A stretch of 64,000 nt of DNA from assembly GCA_951799445.1 (NCBI GenBank), contig OX637295.1, positions 25,234,001 through 25,298,000 on the forward strand, read 5' to 3'. Positions 22,501 through 34,129 of the stretch are shown here, one piece after another (position 1 is the stretch's first letter; every line of letters begins with the position of its first letter). The notes beneath the pieces were generated by a model that worked only from the letters and a program-made list of their open reading frames with translations, ran no database searches and was not told the DNA's origin. Source of the DNA: Pseudisothecium myosuroides. Its lineage: Eukaryota > Streptophyta > Bryopsida > Hypnales > Lembophyllaceae. The position numbers and the translations under genes are program-made.

Positions 22501-23150
22501 AGTTAGTATTACACTGTAGCACCACTTGTTCCACTATGGACTCCCTATAGATAAAGCTGTTTGGCCTTGCCTAAATCAAGCTTAGTCATCAAATCAACCT
22601 TGTAGCAAATGGTGGTAAGGTAGGAGCATCCAAAACCGAACCAGTTCATCATGCCACTTTCTACGTAGACTATAGATAGCTTCACGTTTGGTGACCAAAA
22701 TGCAAAGCTATATGTAGACTACCTAGATTTAGGTTCTAAAATCATTGCTTGACCTAAAAAGTGACGCCTTTGGGTACAGGTTTGGTTTTGGATGCTCCCT
22801 ACCTTACTGTACCTTGCACACCGTCGGGCTCCCGCCTGTGCTGTGCTGCAATTCTTGCTCTTCTGTGACATATTCACTGGCTAGATGGTTATGCATTCCT
22901 CGCAACATATGTCGTGCTTGCTCTCCAGAATGACATGCATTTGAACTTTTACTCGAATTCGGGGCCTCGCTCGCTTGGGTTTCCAATGGTTTTGCCGTCA
23001 CTAAATTTAGATTAGTACTGTTTTTCGTGATGGGTGTTTACACACATACTACACTTGATCGCAGCTGCCATTTATTCCAAGCTTTTCATAACTTATTGGT
23101 GGCAGTTGAGTTGCAGTTACCGGTAGAAGGATGGCTGTAAGTTGGTCAAA

Positions 23151-25426
23151 ATGGGTGCGCTCTACTTTGAGCTCGCCCCGTGGTCCTCCATGAGGTTATG
23201 CCTCCAATTGCAGGAAACGTTTCCCGACCTCAAAGGATGGCAAAAGGAGCTCGTGAAGCAGCTATGCTTTGTTGCTTACTACTGCGAGATCTACGATGGT
23301 GTCAGTCGTCAGGGGTGGCTCCGAACCACCGTTTCCTTGCCGCAGCTGCAGTCCGAGTGCAACAACCAGCTGGAACCCTGCATTTTCTCTGAAGGAAGCG
23401 CCGAATGCGATGTGATGAGGAGAATTGCAGAGCACTGTAGCACCAATACCGCATGTGAAACGTACTGGAGCAAACTGCAAGAGCTCCATTGAGAGCTTGC
23501 GGCACGAGTAAAGATTCACAGTAACATCATTCCTCGAAAAGCTCAACCAGGAGCTACGTCGACAGCAGTCTATACTGCTCATCTCCACCGCGAACGTTTC
23601 GCAGGAAGTTTTATCACATCGGCGTCCTGGCGGACGCAGTGAAGGAGTCGAAATCGGCCTCGGAGAAGACGAAGGAATGGAGAAGGAACGGCGGTCAGTG
23701 TGTCCTGACCAGACACTTGCACACACAGAATGTTCCTCATGTGGCACCAAGGGATCGCGTCGGAGAGGTGAAGAAGGAGGAAGTACGTAAGCACCACTAT
23801 GACAAATCTCCGTGGAGCTGTACAGGAGGTTTCGTGGCGCAATGGAATCTTCGCCAGGAAATTGTTTCCCAAGGTCTTTACTCACAAGTTCGAGACAGAG
23901 CGCGACGTCGCTCTCCGGGTCTCTCATCCTCACGTCATTCGCCCTATTCGCCAGACCTTCGACGTGGAGGGCAATCCTTGTTTGCTCATGGAAGTGCTTG
24001 GGGGCAATCTTCACAGGATTTTGCACGTGGTGAGAATTCTCTTGTCAAAGATCATGTGGAGTCCCTCGACGTGTTGCTGCAAATCGCAAGGGGTTTGAAA
24101 TCGCTACATGACGCGCATGTGGTACACGGGGATCTCAAACCTCAGAACATCCTTCTCAGTCGTTTCGAAATTTCGGAAGATGTCCGCCATTTTCTTGTCA
24201 AAATCGCGGACTTTGACGAGTCCCAGGTCGTCTCCTCGCCGGAGGATTTCAAACCAAGCAATGGAACCACTGGGTACGCCGCCCCTGAAGTTCTCAAGTG
24301 GACGCGTCTTAAAGTGAAAGATATTCTGTTTTGTGACCCTGAGAAACTCGACGTCGACAGTTTGCCCTACAAACTCGACATCTACGGTTTCGGTTGTGTC
24401 GCTTATGAGATCTTGACAGGGCAAGCGGTGTATTGGTATTTATGGGGAGAGCTTAAGGAGGGTGGTGGAGGGCACTTTGACACCAGATGGTTCCATAGAT
24501 ACTTCAGCAATGGACGCTTGTTTCACCGAACAACGAAAATGTATTCTATGGCAGAAAATGAAAAAGATATATCCTCGTGATTTGATGCGTTGCTTGGAGA
24601 CCTGTTGGGCGTTAAGTCCCTCGGAGAGACCTTCCTCGTCAAAACTTTGTGAAGTGCTGAAGAAATCCAAGTCCGAAATGCAACATCGGGTGAGCTTCTC
24701 TCCAGCGATTAACTTTGACATTTCCAGTTATCACTTATCACATATGTCCCTGTCTGGGGTCCATGCATTGTATTCACGCCATCATGTGAGTGCCGATACC
24801 TGAGAATTTAATTCATTTTGCTTCACTTGACATACCGATACCATGCTAGAGCACAGGAGTAGTTTGGAGGACAATTCTTTGCCTTGTAAGGTAACTACAA
24901 CATTGCTATGCTTAGTAGCGTTTGTGATTTATGAAGGGCAAATTGAAGCCTTGAGGAAGAATCCCCAAGTGTAATTTGCTGCCTGGTTTCTACCTCTGGG
25001 TCCTCTACAGTACAAGTCCAGCCCCTTGCTAGTACGCCCCCATGCTAGTGTGTAATAGGTCAGACGTCTTTTACAAATGGGAATAATCAGCTTATTGCTA
25101 GAATGACTTCCCTGACTCTGTAGCTTTCAACATTGATTACACTGATCACTGAACCGATTCAAATGCCACTTGGCTCGAACCCGGTTCTTCTAACAAAAAT
25201 CCGAAATCTACAGGTGACATGGAAGGAGAGAAGAAAATACGTACTCTGGAAGTTCCTTGTTCCAAGTCTCATCGCCTTCATTTGTTGTTTCGCTGCCAGT
25301 TACGTAGATGCTGAGAAATTCTGGAATTGGTTAGCGAATCTGGCTATCGATATAGCAGCTGTGGCGCTGGTAGGTCTTGTATGCGTCTGCTGCCACAATT
25401 ATTCAGGGAAATTAAAGAAGGAATAA
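23151..25426 (+). pseudogene. Dead paralogue of the tail-anchored kinase
   Basis: The sequence is collinear with the intact gene at 46954-49264, from the same start context (AAAATGGGTGC) to the same last exon. It cannot encode the protein. The reading frame stops at TGA 23490-23492, where the intact copy has CGT. There follow a 14-bp deletion near 23539, a 4-bp gain near 23560, a 4-bp gain near 23785, a 16-bp deletion near 24017 and an 8-bp deletion near 24433. The catalytic region is still readable (VVHGDLKPQNILL, IADFDE, GYAAPE), and the last exon (25214-25426, after a CTACAG acceptor) is intact in frame. The splice donor CGG|GTGAGC at 24690 is also kept, so inactivation is probably recent. 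No compensating splice pattern restores the frame that I can see. Confidence 0.85.
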
Positions 25427-25429
25427 GGG

Positions 25430-26130
25430 ATGTTGAAGCCATGACTTGTTTCTAGAATGCAATTCAATCAAGGATGAAGTTGTGAATCTCGCCATACATT
25501 TTTGACAGAACCAGGTGAATTCGATGATATGTTTGACCCTCTTCTTGTGTAAACCTTGCTAGCTGGTAACTGAGCTCTCTTCGCTTAGTAGCCAGTTGTT
25601 TCCAATCAGCGGTCTTCTCTCTGTCAGGGACCTTTTTTTTTTCTGGAGATCAAACTGAGATAAAATAAAATTGCGCTGCGCTTAATTCAGTCCCAGGCAC
25701 CGTGAATTTCTCCTGACCAGACCTCACATTTTTTCATTTGCATCTGCATTTTGAGTAAATGGTTACTGGGGGCTCAACCGAGCAGGAACTGCCTTTCCAA
25801 TCGTCTCTCTCGTCGAGCTCCGTCTCTTTTAAAAAAATGTTTGTGCATTGTCAATTGAAGATTTCTTGCAAGGGCCTCCATGGCATATCTTGGATTTTCT
25901 AGTGTTAAGGGCTCTCAGAGATGAACATCAAGTACAATGGATTATTTGGAGAGAATCACGTTGGAGAATCTTATTGGAAAATCAGATTGGAATTTCATTG
26001 AAATAAATTGTAGAAATTTTAGCTAGTACTACGTTCTGCGTACAGGAATCAATAGATGCACTTCAATCATTAAATAACACCTAATAACCACTTTATTTTT
26101 GGTATTTATTTCAAGGTGAAGAAAATTTCC
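25430..26130 (+). repeat. Downstream flank of the duplicated kinase block
   Basis: This non-coding flank matches 49265-49806 and then 54932-55085. The match is continuous here but is split by the hAT element in the other copy. It holds an AAATAAAATTG poly(A)-signal-like stretch near 25665 and no further gene. Confidence 0.75.
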
Positions 26131-26458
26131 ATTGAAGTATCAAAAAATCGAATTTGATACATCAAAACGATACATTGTCCAAAAATGATTCCGCAGCTGT
26201 CCTAGGCTCCAGAAACCACTCAAAGCACCAGGAATGTGTTTCCTGCCGCAGCACCATAGCAGTAATTTCCATCTCTACTCTACCCAATTCTAAACTAGTG
26301 TCAAACCGTGGGTCGCGTGATCCAAATTTCTTCTCAACTTGTGCACGGACACTTTCACATTCTCCGAGCCACAAGTATTGTGATCCTCACTTCGGAAAGA
26401 CAGTCAAATAGTATTAATGGACTCCTAGAATCAAAACCTTTGCAGTGCAAGTTGGCCC

Positions 26459-26701
26459 CTACCGTTGCTGGAAGTTCAAATACTTGATCCCAATGACGAA
26501 CACCCCAGCAAAGAGGACAGTGAATACCACCGGCATAGCCACTGCAGGACCCAGCATATGTTGGCTCATTCCAAACGTCTTCTCCACGTACTCCTTCACC
26601 ATCACTACCCCTCCACCGCCTGATGTGGCCATCAGGCTCGTTACGTCTTCAAACTGGGTGATCCTACAGTGTCCAACGCAGTTACCAATGAAGTCATCCA
26701 T
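26459..26701 (-). pseudogene. Orphan last exon of a PDR-type ABCG transporter
   Basis: Minus-strand translation gives a short extracellular-loop remnant (QFEDVTSLM), then VVMVKEYVEKTFGM, a hydrophobic segment (AVAMPVVFTVLFAGVFVIGI) and the terminus KYLNFQQR followed by TAG. This is the hallmark C-terminus of full-size ABCG/PDR half-transporters: V-K-(E/Q)-Y-(V/L)-E-x-x-F-G before the last helix, ending in LNFQ(R/Q)R. A splice acceptor (CACTGTAG before GATCACCCAG) fits the start of a last exon near 26669. No ATP-binding cassette or other ABCG exon lies to the right for at least 4 kb, only AT-rich repeats. The fragment therefore appears separated from its gene, or the intron is unusually long. 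Identification is confident; functionality is doubtful. Confidence 0.75.
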
Positions 26702-27040
26702 AGAACTTTTAGGTCCACAACATCCTTAGAGCATCTGTAGTGGGCTATCGGCAAATGGAGGGGCATTCTATTATGCTAGGCTTTTTTTTTAGAACAAATC
26801 GATCCAATGCAAAGTCGGCAATCCAAACTTTAAATGGACTTTTCCACATTTTAAAAAGAAAGAAAGTAAAGAATCTACATTCAAGAAAGGCCTTTCATGG
26901 AAACAAGGGAAGGTTGAATTGATTGGCATGCTTAACAATGCGGAAAAGGGTTGACAATAATGATTATTTCTATTGGGAGCCAACTTGCGGACCCTTCACA
27001 TTTTGCAAATTTTTTGATTCCGGGGGGTCGCATACTGAGG

Positions 27041-27092
27041 CCATGGAAGTGAAGGCCCATGGAAGTGAAGGCCCATGGAAGTGAAGGCCCAT
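27041..27092 (+). repeat. 16-bp tandem repeat, three copies
   Basis: CCATGGAAGTGAAGGC starts at 27041, 27057 and 27073, exactly 16 bp apart, with the fourth start (CCATG) at 27089. The copies are identical, indicating recent slippage. Confidence 0.9.
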
Positions 27093-27224
27093 GTAACAGT
27101 TGCATTGAAGCGCATATTTAATACCAAATCATTCAACATTCAGCACAATGCCAATACTGTCACGTTCGCCAAGACCATTACAAATACTCTTACAAGGTTA
27201 ACACTTAGGAGGCTCAAACATTTT

Positions 27225-27460
27225 TTGTCCTTTGGTTGACTTCACCTAAGTCTTTACGTTAAAAAATTGAAAAATAAAATAAAATTCAATCTATTATTAT
27301 TTTTTTGAAGTTGCTTGAGTACATTTAACCCTTAAAAGACACGGCGGGCTATTTTGGTCCTTTGGATGATTTCACTTAAACTTGTAGGATAGAAAAAAAA
27401 AAAAATTTCATCTAAGTTTTTTTTGGAAGTTGCTTGACTAGATTTGAACTAAATGCTTTT
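27225..27460 (+). repeat. Two ~130-bp tandem units
   Basis: GTCCTTTGGTTGACTTCAC...GAAGTTGCTTGAGTA recurs as GTCCTTTGGATGATTTCAC...GAAGTTGCTTGACTA about 130 bp on. TTAACCCTTAAAAGACACGG between them resembles the termini of the hAT family. Confidence 0.55.
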
Positions 27461-29379
27461 GCAAATTCCTTCATTTTGATATTATTTAATTTTCTAAAAA
27501 AGAAGATGCTTAATCCACGCACCACCCTTCTAATGTATTTTGGCCATTTCTTATTATTTACTGTTGATGTTAATTTTTGTCATAAAAATGATCTTTTTTG
27601 AATTTTAATCTAGCTAATTAAATGAATCTTATGAACTGTGGTTTGTACACCCGGCATTGGAAACTCTAAAATTTTTTGTAAATTTCAATATTTTATAGCA
27701 ATATAAACTTTGGACCTATAACTGCATAATTTGTTGACTTCTAATGTTAGAGGGACATAGTAACTTTGAATAATACCATGATGTTATGCACTATAATATA
27801 CATCTATGGTGAAAGTTCCATATTTTTGGAGTTATTTGTATTTGATACAAACAAGTTTCATATTTTTTGTACAAAAAGGAAGCAAACATATTTTTTTTAC
27901 AATGAAAGGAATAGTGGGGATGTAAACATTTTTTTGGACCTTTCTAGTCTTTAGTTTGCATAAATAAATTAGGTTTGGAAGGAATTTTTTCAAAGTTGTA
28001 TTTTTAGCAATTTTAAAAATATAAGGTTCAATCTTGTGTGAATAAGAATACAAAATAATTAGAATGAGTACAAATTTTTTGAAGATATTCCAAACAATAT
28101 GCTAATAATATCAATCATTAAATTTCAAAAATTGACCCATATATAAATTTTTTTAAATTTTGTAGGATCCAATTTGGTCAATTTTGACTTTCTACTCCTT
28201 TTGTTTAACCTCTAATTGCCCAATTGACCATATATGGTCGCTCTAAAATTTTAGGCTCATTTTTTTGTATGCAATTAAATTCCTTTGACCATTATAAAAA
28301 AATTTACGTGCAATTTTGAAAATTAACTATTGAAAACTTTTATTTTTCACTGAAAAAGATAAATATTTGATTTTTGAGAGGTCTTCAAAGGCATATATGT
28401 ACCATTGTGGAAGACTAAAGCTTACAAATTTTACTTGATCTCCCAATTTTAAGTGAAGCTTGCCAATTTCACTTGAATTGAGATTTAAAAAATTGTACTT
28501 ATCCATTTGCTTTGAAAATGGTCCCAATAGAAAGAGTAATGTATTTTCATGATTTTCACGGTTGAAAATTGGAACATTCAATTCTTCATTTGGAGTTATT
28601 TGCAATTTCTACTTATAAAAAAATTGCATTTCGATAATTGCAAGGTGGATTGTGTAATGAGTTTGATAGCTTTTCATTATGAACTTAAGGTATTTGGAAG
28701 GAAATTTTAGTGTGCTTACACAATTTTAAGTTGTTCATGTCACCTCTAATTCAAAAAAAAACTCTTGTATGCAAATATCCCAAACATTGTAGAGAGTGGC
28801 AATATACGAAAAATAAAATATGCATATTTTTCTTGTTATAATCTTACAATTTGTTTGTAATTTTACACTCAAAATTGGCATGCATACTAATAAGAAAGCT
28901 CTTTAAACATCTATACGATTAGATTTTGAAAAAAAAACAATTTTGATTCATTGGAGATAATTATAAGCCTATGGTATTTTTTCACAAGAAAAACACACTT
29001 TTGGAAATGCTTGGGCACTTAAGGATTAAAAATGTGTATGAATTTGAAAGATTTTTTATTTATCATTTTTTTAAATAAAAAAATAATACATTTGCCTTAG
29101 ATTCCAATAAAAAATTTATGGGGGGTAAAAAAGCATTATTCATCTTCTTATAATTTTTCCTCCCTAAAATGGTGTTTTTAGCCAATAAGTTGATCATCTA
29201 AAATTGTTATAATCTAAAAATCCAACAGTCAATATTTTCCAGAATTAATCCCATGCATATTAGATAAAGTAGTCTTTACTTTTTTACAGTTAAAATTAAA
29301 AATTTCAAACCCATCCATGTGCAAAACAATATCAAAGTGGGACAGCTCATTGAAAATCTCCATTGTCAATAAGTTGTTA
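27461..29379. other. AT-rich stretch, nothing recognised
   Basis: Only short low-complexity open frames are present. I see no domain, tandem array or inverted-repeat element. Confidence 0.5.
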
Positions 29380-30050
29380 GACCTTGAGGGGTAAAATTAA
29401 AAATTTTGCTCTACTAATTTTGAATTTCTAATTTTTATACTGAAAAATTGATTTGAAAGTCTAGGAATTTTTTTTAAAAAAAACGCTTAATTTTCACTCA
29501 TTAAAAAATTGTTAAGTAGAAGTTGGTTTAAGATTGAAGGGAAAACTAATAGTTCTAAGATGGAATTGCAACACACTAATCTCAATAGTGAGATTGTTCT
29601 AGTAAGAGATCTTAACCTTGTGAATTTTTTTTTTTCAAAAAATTGTCAAAATTGAGTTCAGTTATTTACAACTACAAGTTATTTTTTCAAAAAGATGCTT
29701 TAATTGCCCAAAGAACAAGATTGTCCATAACTTTCACACAACAAATCAAAATGAAATGAATCAAAACATTCCATGTAGATAAAATACAATCTATGAGAAA
29801 AAAAAATTATTTAAAATTTAAAATCTTCTTGGGATTTTTTTCTACCCACTAAACTAAAATTTGGGCTTATTGTGCCATAACTTTTGCCTTCAAGCATTGA
29901 TTGAAATAAAAATTGTACTCCCATAAAGCTAATGTGTTTTTCTATCTTTACAAAAAGTTTTAGAAAATCACAATGAAATTTGAGATCAAAGGAGCCTGCC
30001 CAAAATTCATTTTGTTCCTTTAGGGCACATTGGGAGTTTAGGGGTTAAAT
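29380..30050 (+). repeat. Second plus-strand copy of the 20.3-kb repeat
   Basis: CACACTAATCTCAATAGTGAG, GATTGTTCTA, GATGCTTTAATTGCC, ATAACTTTCACAC and CATAACTTTTGCCTT appear in the order seen at 20300-21810. Similarity is patchy, as expected for an old dispersed repeat. Confidence 0.6.
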
Positions 30051-31060
30051 AACTTACAAAAATTCAAATTTTCCTTGAAAATTTTGAAGATTTTATGCCT
30101 TATAGCTAGTGTATGATCTCATCTCTCAAAAATAAATATAAATTTTTTAATTCATATATGGTTGCAAAATGGTAGCAAACAAAGTGATGGAATGATGAAG
30201 CTTGAAGTCATTGGTCATAGTCCAATCCTTTAAGAGTTAAGCAATTGGAAAAAATCTGTTTTTTTTGAGGCAAACCAGCCTAAAAATGCCAACTGCATAT
30301 TTCTGCCACCCTACTTTTGGCACCAAACTCATCCAAATCCATTCACTTTTATGACAAAATCAAAGCATTAATACCTCAAAAGATAAAATGTCAATTTTTC
30401 ATTGGTCAATATTTAAAGTTTTAGTAGACACATGGAAGGGTGGATATAGGTTTATGACTCACTCTACATGCAGTTTTATAATTTTGGGGCAGACCACTTC
30501 AAAAATTCACGGAACTTACAATTTTAATCGAAAAATTATAATTCCACTTGCCTTTCACTTGTGAAACAAGTAGAGACCTCACTTGTGAAAGATATATGCC
30601 CCTCTTGGAATTGGCCCTAAGATATTCAAGATTGCAAATCAGGGTGGTAATAGGCTTGTCTACCTTACTAGCTTTCTTATTGTTGCCCACTACCATTATC
30701 CTTAAAGATCAGGTGAGGACAGACCTTTTAAACTATGAAAAACAATCAAGGGTAGTTCATGACCAGGCTATAATCTCTTCACCTATATATATACAAGCTA
30801 TCTATCTTTCTCGCAGCTACAACATTGCAGTAACTGATCATGGTTCCTGTACTCCAAATATTCACGTACATCTGGTATCAAAATCGACACTCTTCAAGAC
30901 ACTTCAAGTTGGTAACAGTTGCTGGGATAATAGAAATTAGATTCCAACTGCATCGCTCACAGCACAATCCAGCATGTCAGTGCTCAATCCACAAGTCGAT
31001 CTTCTCCATATGCTTCTTCGCCATCACCAACGCTCCCTGGCCCTAGTAGCACTGGAGGTA
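30051..31060. other. Intergenic, includes probable kinase 3' UTR
   Basis: The right part (about 30700-31060) is less AT-rich and lies directly downstream of the minus-strand kinase stop at 31064, so it is probably its 3' untranslated region. An open frame at 30548-30940 on the plus strand has no recognised domain. Confidence 0.4.
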
Positions 31061-31063
31061 GCA

Positions 31064-32910
31064 TCATTTTCTGCCGGTTGGAATGTTTTTCAAGAGCAGA
31101 ACTATTTCTTGAGAGGTTGGCCTCTTCAAAGGATTAGCATCCCAACATCTCTCTACTAAGTCCCTTAATTGAGGATGCACACTAGCTGGCAACTCTGGTC
31201 TTATTCCAAAGAGGACAAGATCATAATTAGATACGCGTTCACTCTCAAAAGGAAATTTCCCTGTCAAAATTTCGTAGCACGTCATCCCGTAGCTATAAAC
31301 ATCTGCGGCTGGTGTAAACTCCAGTGCAGCTTGAGCTCCAGAGATTGTGGTCGTTGTACACGTTTCAGCGAGGACATTAAGCTTTTTGATAGAATCCAAT
31401 ATCTCTGGAGCTCGCCAAAACCCTGTTCCCAAGACTCTTCCAGAATCTTCGTAATCTGCGAGTGCACATGAAATTAAGCCGTGGTTTCCTCGTGCAGAAA
31501 ACTTCTCAAGGTCATGTACAAGCACATTATCAGCTTTCACGTCTCTATGAATGATACCAAACTCATGCAATTCCGCCAGGCCTTCAGCAATTTGTAGCAT
31601 GATATCTACGGCCATTTCCTGTTTGAAAGGGGGCATCTTAATATCCTTGTTCTTCAGCATCTGGAAATCAATGAGCTTACGAAGTTCACCCCAATATCTC
31701 TCATATACAAGTGCAAGGCCTCCATCCTTCAACAAGGTTGCACCCAGAGGTCGCAACACTCTCGATGTTCTTAGCTTTGCTTCAGTGCCCTTTGAGTTGA
31801 AAAAGTGGAGTAATGGTTCGGTTATTGTGAAGTGACATCCTTTGAAATCCTTGATAGCAACGGAGTGAAATTTGCCATTATCTCTTTTCCATTCGCCTTC
31901 ATATACAATAGCCTGACCTCCTTCTCCAATTTTCCCCTTCATTTCTAGTCCACTTTCATTGAAGTCGAAAAAGAAATGTCCCCATTCAGTACGTGCTTTA
32001 AGCTTCTCGAGTTTCTCCTTATCTGTAATTGACGGACCACATTCAGTCCATTCTGTCTTTGATTGTTCTATCTCGCTCCAAGCTCTCGTCATATTTGAGA
32101 GCATGTGATGACAAACTTGAGGAACACGATCCGAAATCTCCTTAGAAATATCACGGATATTACCAATAGTTGATTCATGCATATTGTCAAGAGTAATAGT
32201 CTTCAATTTTTTGTATTTGTTGGAAATTACATTTAAAGAAGCGTCTGCATAAATCCAAATGTTGTAAACAATAAGTCGGAAGTAACAAACTATTAATAGA
32301 AAGCACACAAATACTTCACAACTTCAAACTTTCAAGTCATAGAGCACCATTGCTAAATCTCTCCATAGGATAGAACTAATAGACAGTACATCATGAAATA
32401 TTCTCAAAAAATTCCAAGTAGTATTTATGCAAAATATGCATGAGCAAAACTGATGACCTATTTCTTGTTTTCTTAATTGTTTGTACAATAATGCATAATA
32501 TATCCTTGCCTATAGATTTTAATAAGCATACAAGGAGTTGTATAAAATTACAAAGTTGTAGATCAATGCACTTACTCTTTCCACCCTTTGAGAAGGTAAT
32601 AGTTAAACTGGTAAGTCCTCCTTTCCTTGATCCTTGTGGCTTAGAATTAAGATACTCTTGCACTGTTTCTACACAAGCAACTTACTCTTTAAATCATGTC
32701 TTTTATAAAATCAATTGAAACAAGAATATCACCTATAGCTCCTACCAATATAACTACGCAATAGAGAATATCTTCAAAGACCATGATCCTCTTACAAAGA
32801 TCACTTGCTTGCAAACAAAGGCACTCAAGAACTTTGAACATTGTAACTCTATTGAATAAGGTTCTAATTGATATGGATAATCGGTTAGACTTCACTACAG
32901 CGATGTTCAT
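31064..32910 (-). CDS. Multi-exon protein kinase with DYE in place of DFG
   Basis: The main exon (about 32244 to 31064) holds a complete kinase domain: glycine loop GEGGQAIV, VAIK lysine, catalytic loop HRDVKADN, then DYE where DFG is expected, WRAPE, and ADVYSYG in helix F. The exon is preceded by an AG acceptor (TTATGCAG at 32245-32248); the open frame upstream of it is intronic and has no ATG. Further 5' exons are likely. One at about 32671-32575 (EYLNSKPQGSRKGG) is bounded by GTGTAG and the donor GGAAAGA|GTAAGT. Another begins at ATG 32910 and has a helical look (FKVLECLCLQASDLCKR). HRD suggests an active phosphotransferase base, but loss of the DFG Phe/Gly implies altered metal handling. 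It lies 80 bp downstream of another kinase on the same strand, so a single dual-kinase transcript is possible. Exon limits upstream are tentative. Confidence 0.7.
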
Positions 32911-32989
32911 GAACTAAAATTTGATGACCTAGTTTCAAGTGTATCTCTCATGATTACAACAGTAAAGGAAAAGTATGCATCTAAGTTTA

Positions 32990-34114
32990 TCACAAAGATC
33001 TTTGGGACAGAGAAAATGTACCTTCACGTTGCTTGAGCTCCCATTTAATAGTTCGCATTTCCTTACAAATGTCGATGAAAGCAGGCCTACATGAGGGAAC
33101 AGTATCCCAACATTCCGATATCAAAGATGCCAGCACTTTCGGACATTCAAAAGGAAGATGTGGCCTTGCACCAGAGGAAATTCCGTTTCGTAATTCACTT
33201 AGGCCTAGTTTCGAATCTTGTGGAACTTGTGCACCCAATATATATGAACACGTCAAAGCGAAACTGTGAACATCAGCTGGTTGCATCTTGGATTCTGCGC
33301 TTCCCATTGTCCTTGAACTTGAAGCATGTGACGTTTTCACGACTTCTAAATCTGGAAACATTTCTGTCCACATGTTTTCAGAATCCTCAGTGGAGGAGCC
33401 TAAGAGGTTTTCAAACAGTTCGGGTGCTTTCCATTTCAAAATCTGCAAACGTCGTGCTTGGTGGGACACCAAAGTTAAGGACCTCTTCTTGGTTTCGGTT
33501 AGACCAAAATCGGCTACCTTGACCAACATCAAACCTGACTCCGAATCAACTAACACATTGTTTGGTTTCAGGTCACCATGAGCCAGTCGTTGGTCATGCA
33601 CATATTTCATGCCCTGGGCAATTTGTAACATAATGTGGACTGCCTCACGCAATGGGATTGGGAGAGTAGAACTAAAGTTCACCTGACCTCCGTTCCTCAT
33701 TGCCTCCTTTCTCTTTTCCACCACACTGAAAAGATCGTACTTCATGCGGTCCATGACAAGTGAACAGCTTCTTCTGTCAACTGTCCAACCCAAAACCTTC
33801 ACGATGTTTGGATGATCAAGTTCCACCAAACGAGCTGCTTCGTACTCAAAGACATCAGCTGGAACTGCTGGAAAGGCTTTTCTTGCAAGCAAAGAGATAT
33901 TTCTTCCTCTTGACCATGTGGCCTCATAGGTGATTCCAGAGCAACCTTCACCCAAGAACCGGCCGCATTTCAAATCACTGGACTTCAGTCTCTTCAGTTT
34001 TGCAATTCTAACTTTGAACCATTGTGTCAACGAGAAACCCAGAAGGTATCCCTGATCGATGAACCATGCCAAAATGCTGAAAAGCGGTTCCTGATACAAG
34101 CAATAGTCGCTCAC
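32990..34114 (-). CDS. Divergent protein kinase, HGD-type
   Basis: A 374-codon open frame carries a near-complete kinase domain: GEGCSGITYE glycine loop (about residues 55-64), LARK lysine (79), HGDLKPNN catalytic loop (179-186), canonical DFG (202-204) and APE (230-232). Helix F is PADVHSFAL, with an extra loop before it. HGD instead of HRD makes it a non-RD kinase, a class often linked to innate immunity in plants. The frame opens at GTG, not ATG. CTTGTATCAG before GAACCGC, near 34090, is a usable acceptor, so the true 5' end lies in an upstream exon I could not define. The residues before the glycine loop include a hydrophobic patch (FSILAWFIDQGYLLGF). A donor (GAAG|GTACAT) near 33020 could extend the C-terminus into other exons. 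Closest neighbour is the kinase at 31064-32910. Confidence 0.75.
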   Translation of the reverse strand: MSDYCLYQEPLFSILAWFIDQGYLLGFSLTQWFKVRIAKLKRLKSSDLKCGRFLGEGCSGITYEATWSRGRNISLLARKAFPAVPADVFEYEAARLVELDHPNIVKVLGWTVDRRSCSLVMDRMKYDLFSVVEKRKEAMRNGGQVNFSSTLPIPLREAVHIMLQIAQGMKYVHDQRLAHGDLKPNNVLVDSESGLMLVKVADFGLTETKKRSLTLVSHQARRLQILKWKAPELFENLLGSSTEDSENMWTEMFPDLEVVKTSHASSSRTMGSAESKMQPADVHSFALTCSYILGAQVPQDSKLGLSELRNGISSGARPHLPFECPKVLASLISECWDTVPSCRPAFIDICKEMRTIKWELKQREGTFSLSQRSL

Positions 34115-34129
34115 ATGAATGAAAAAAAT

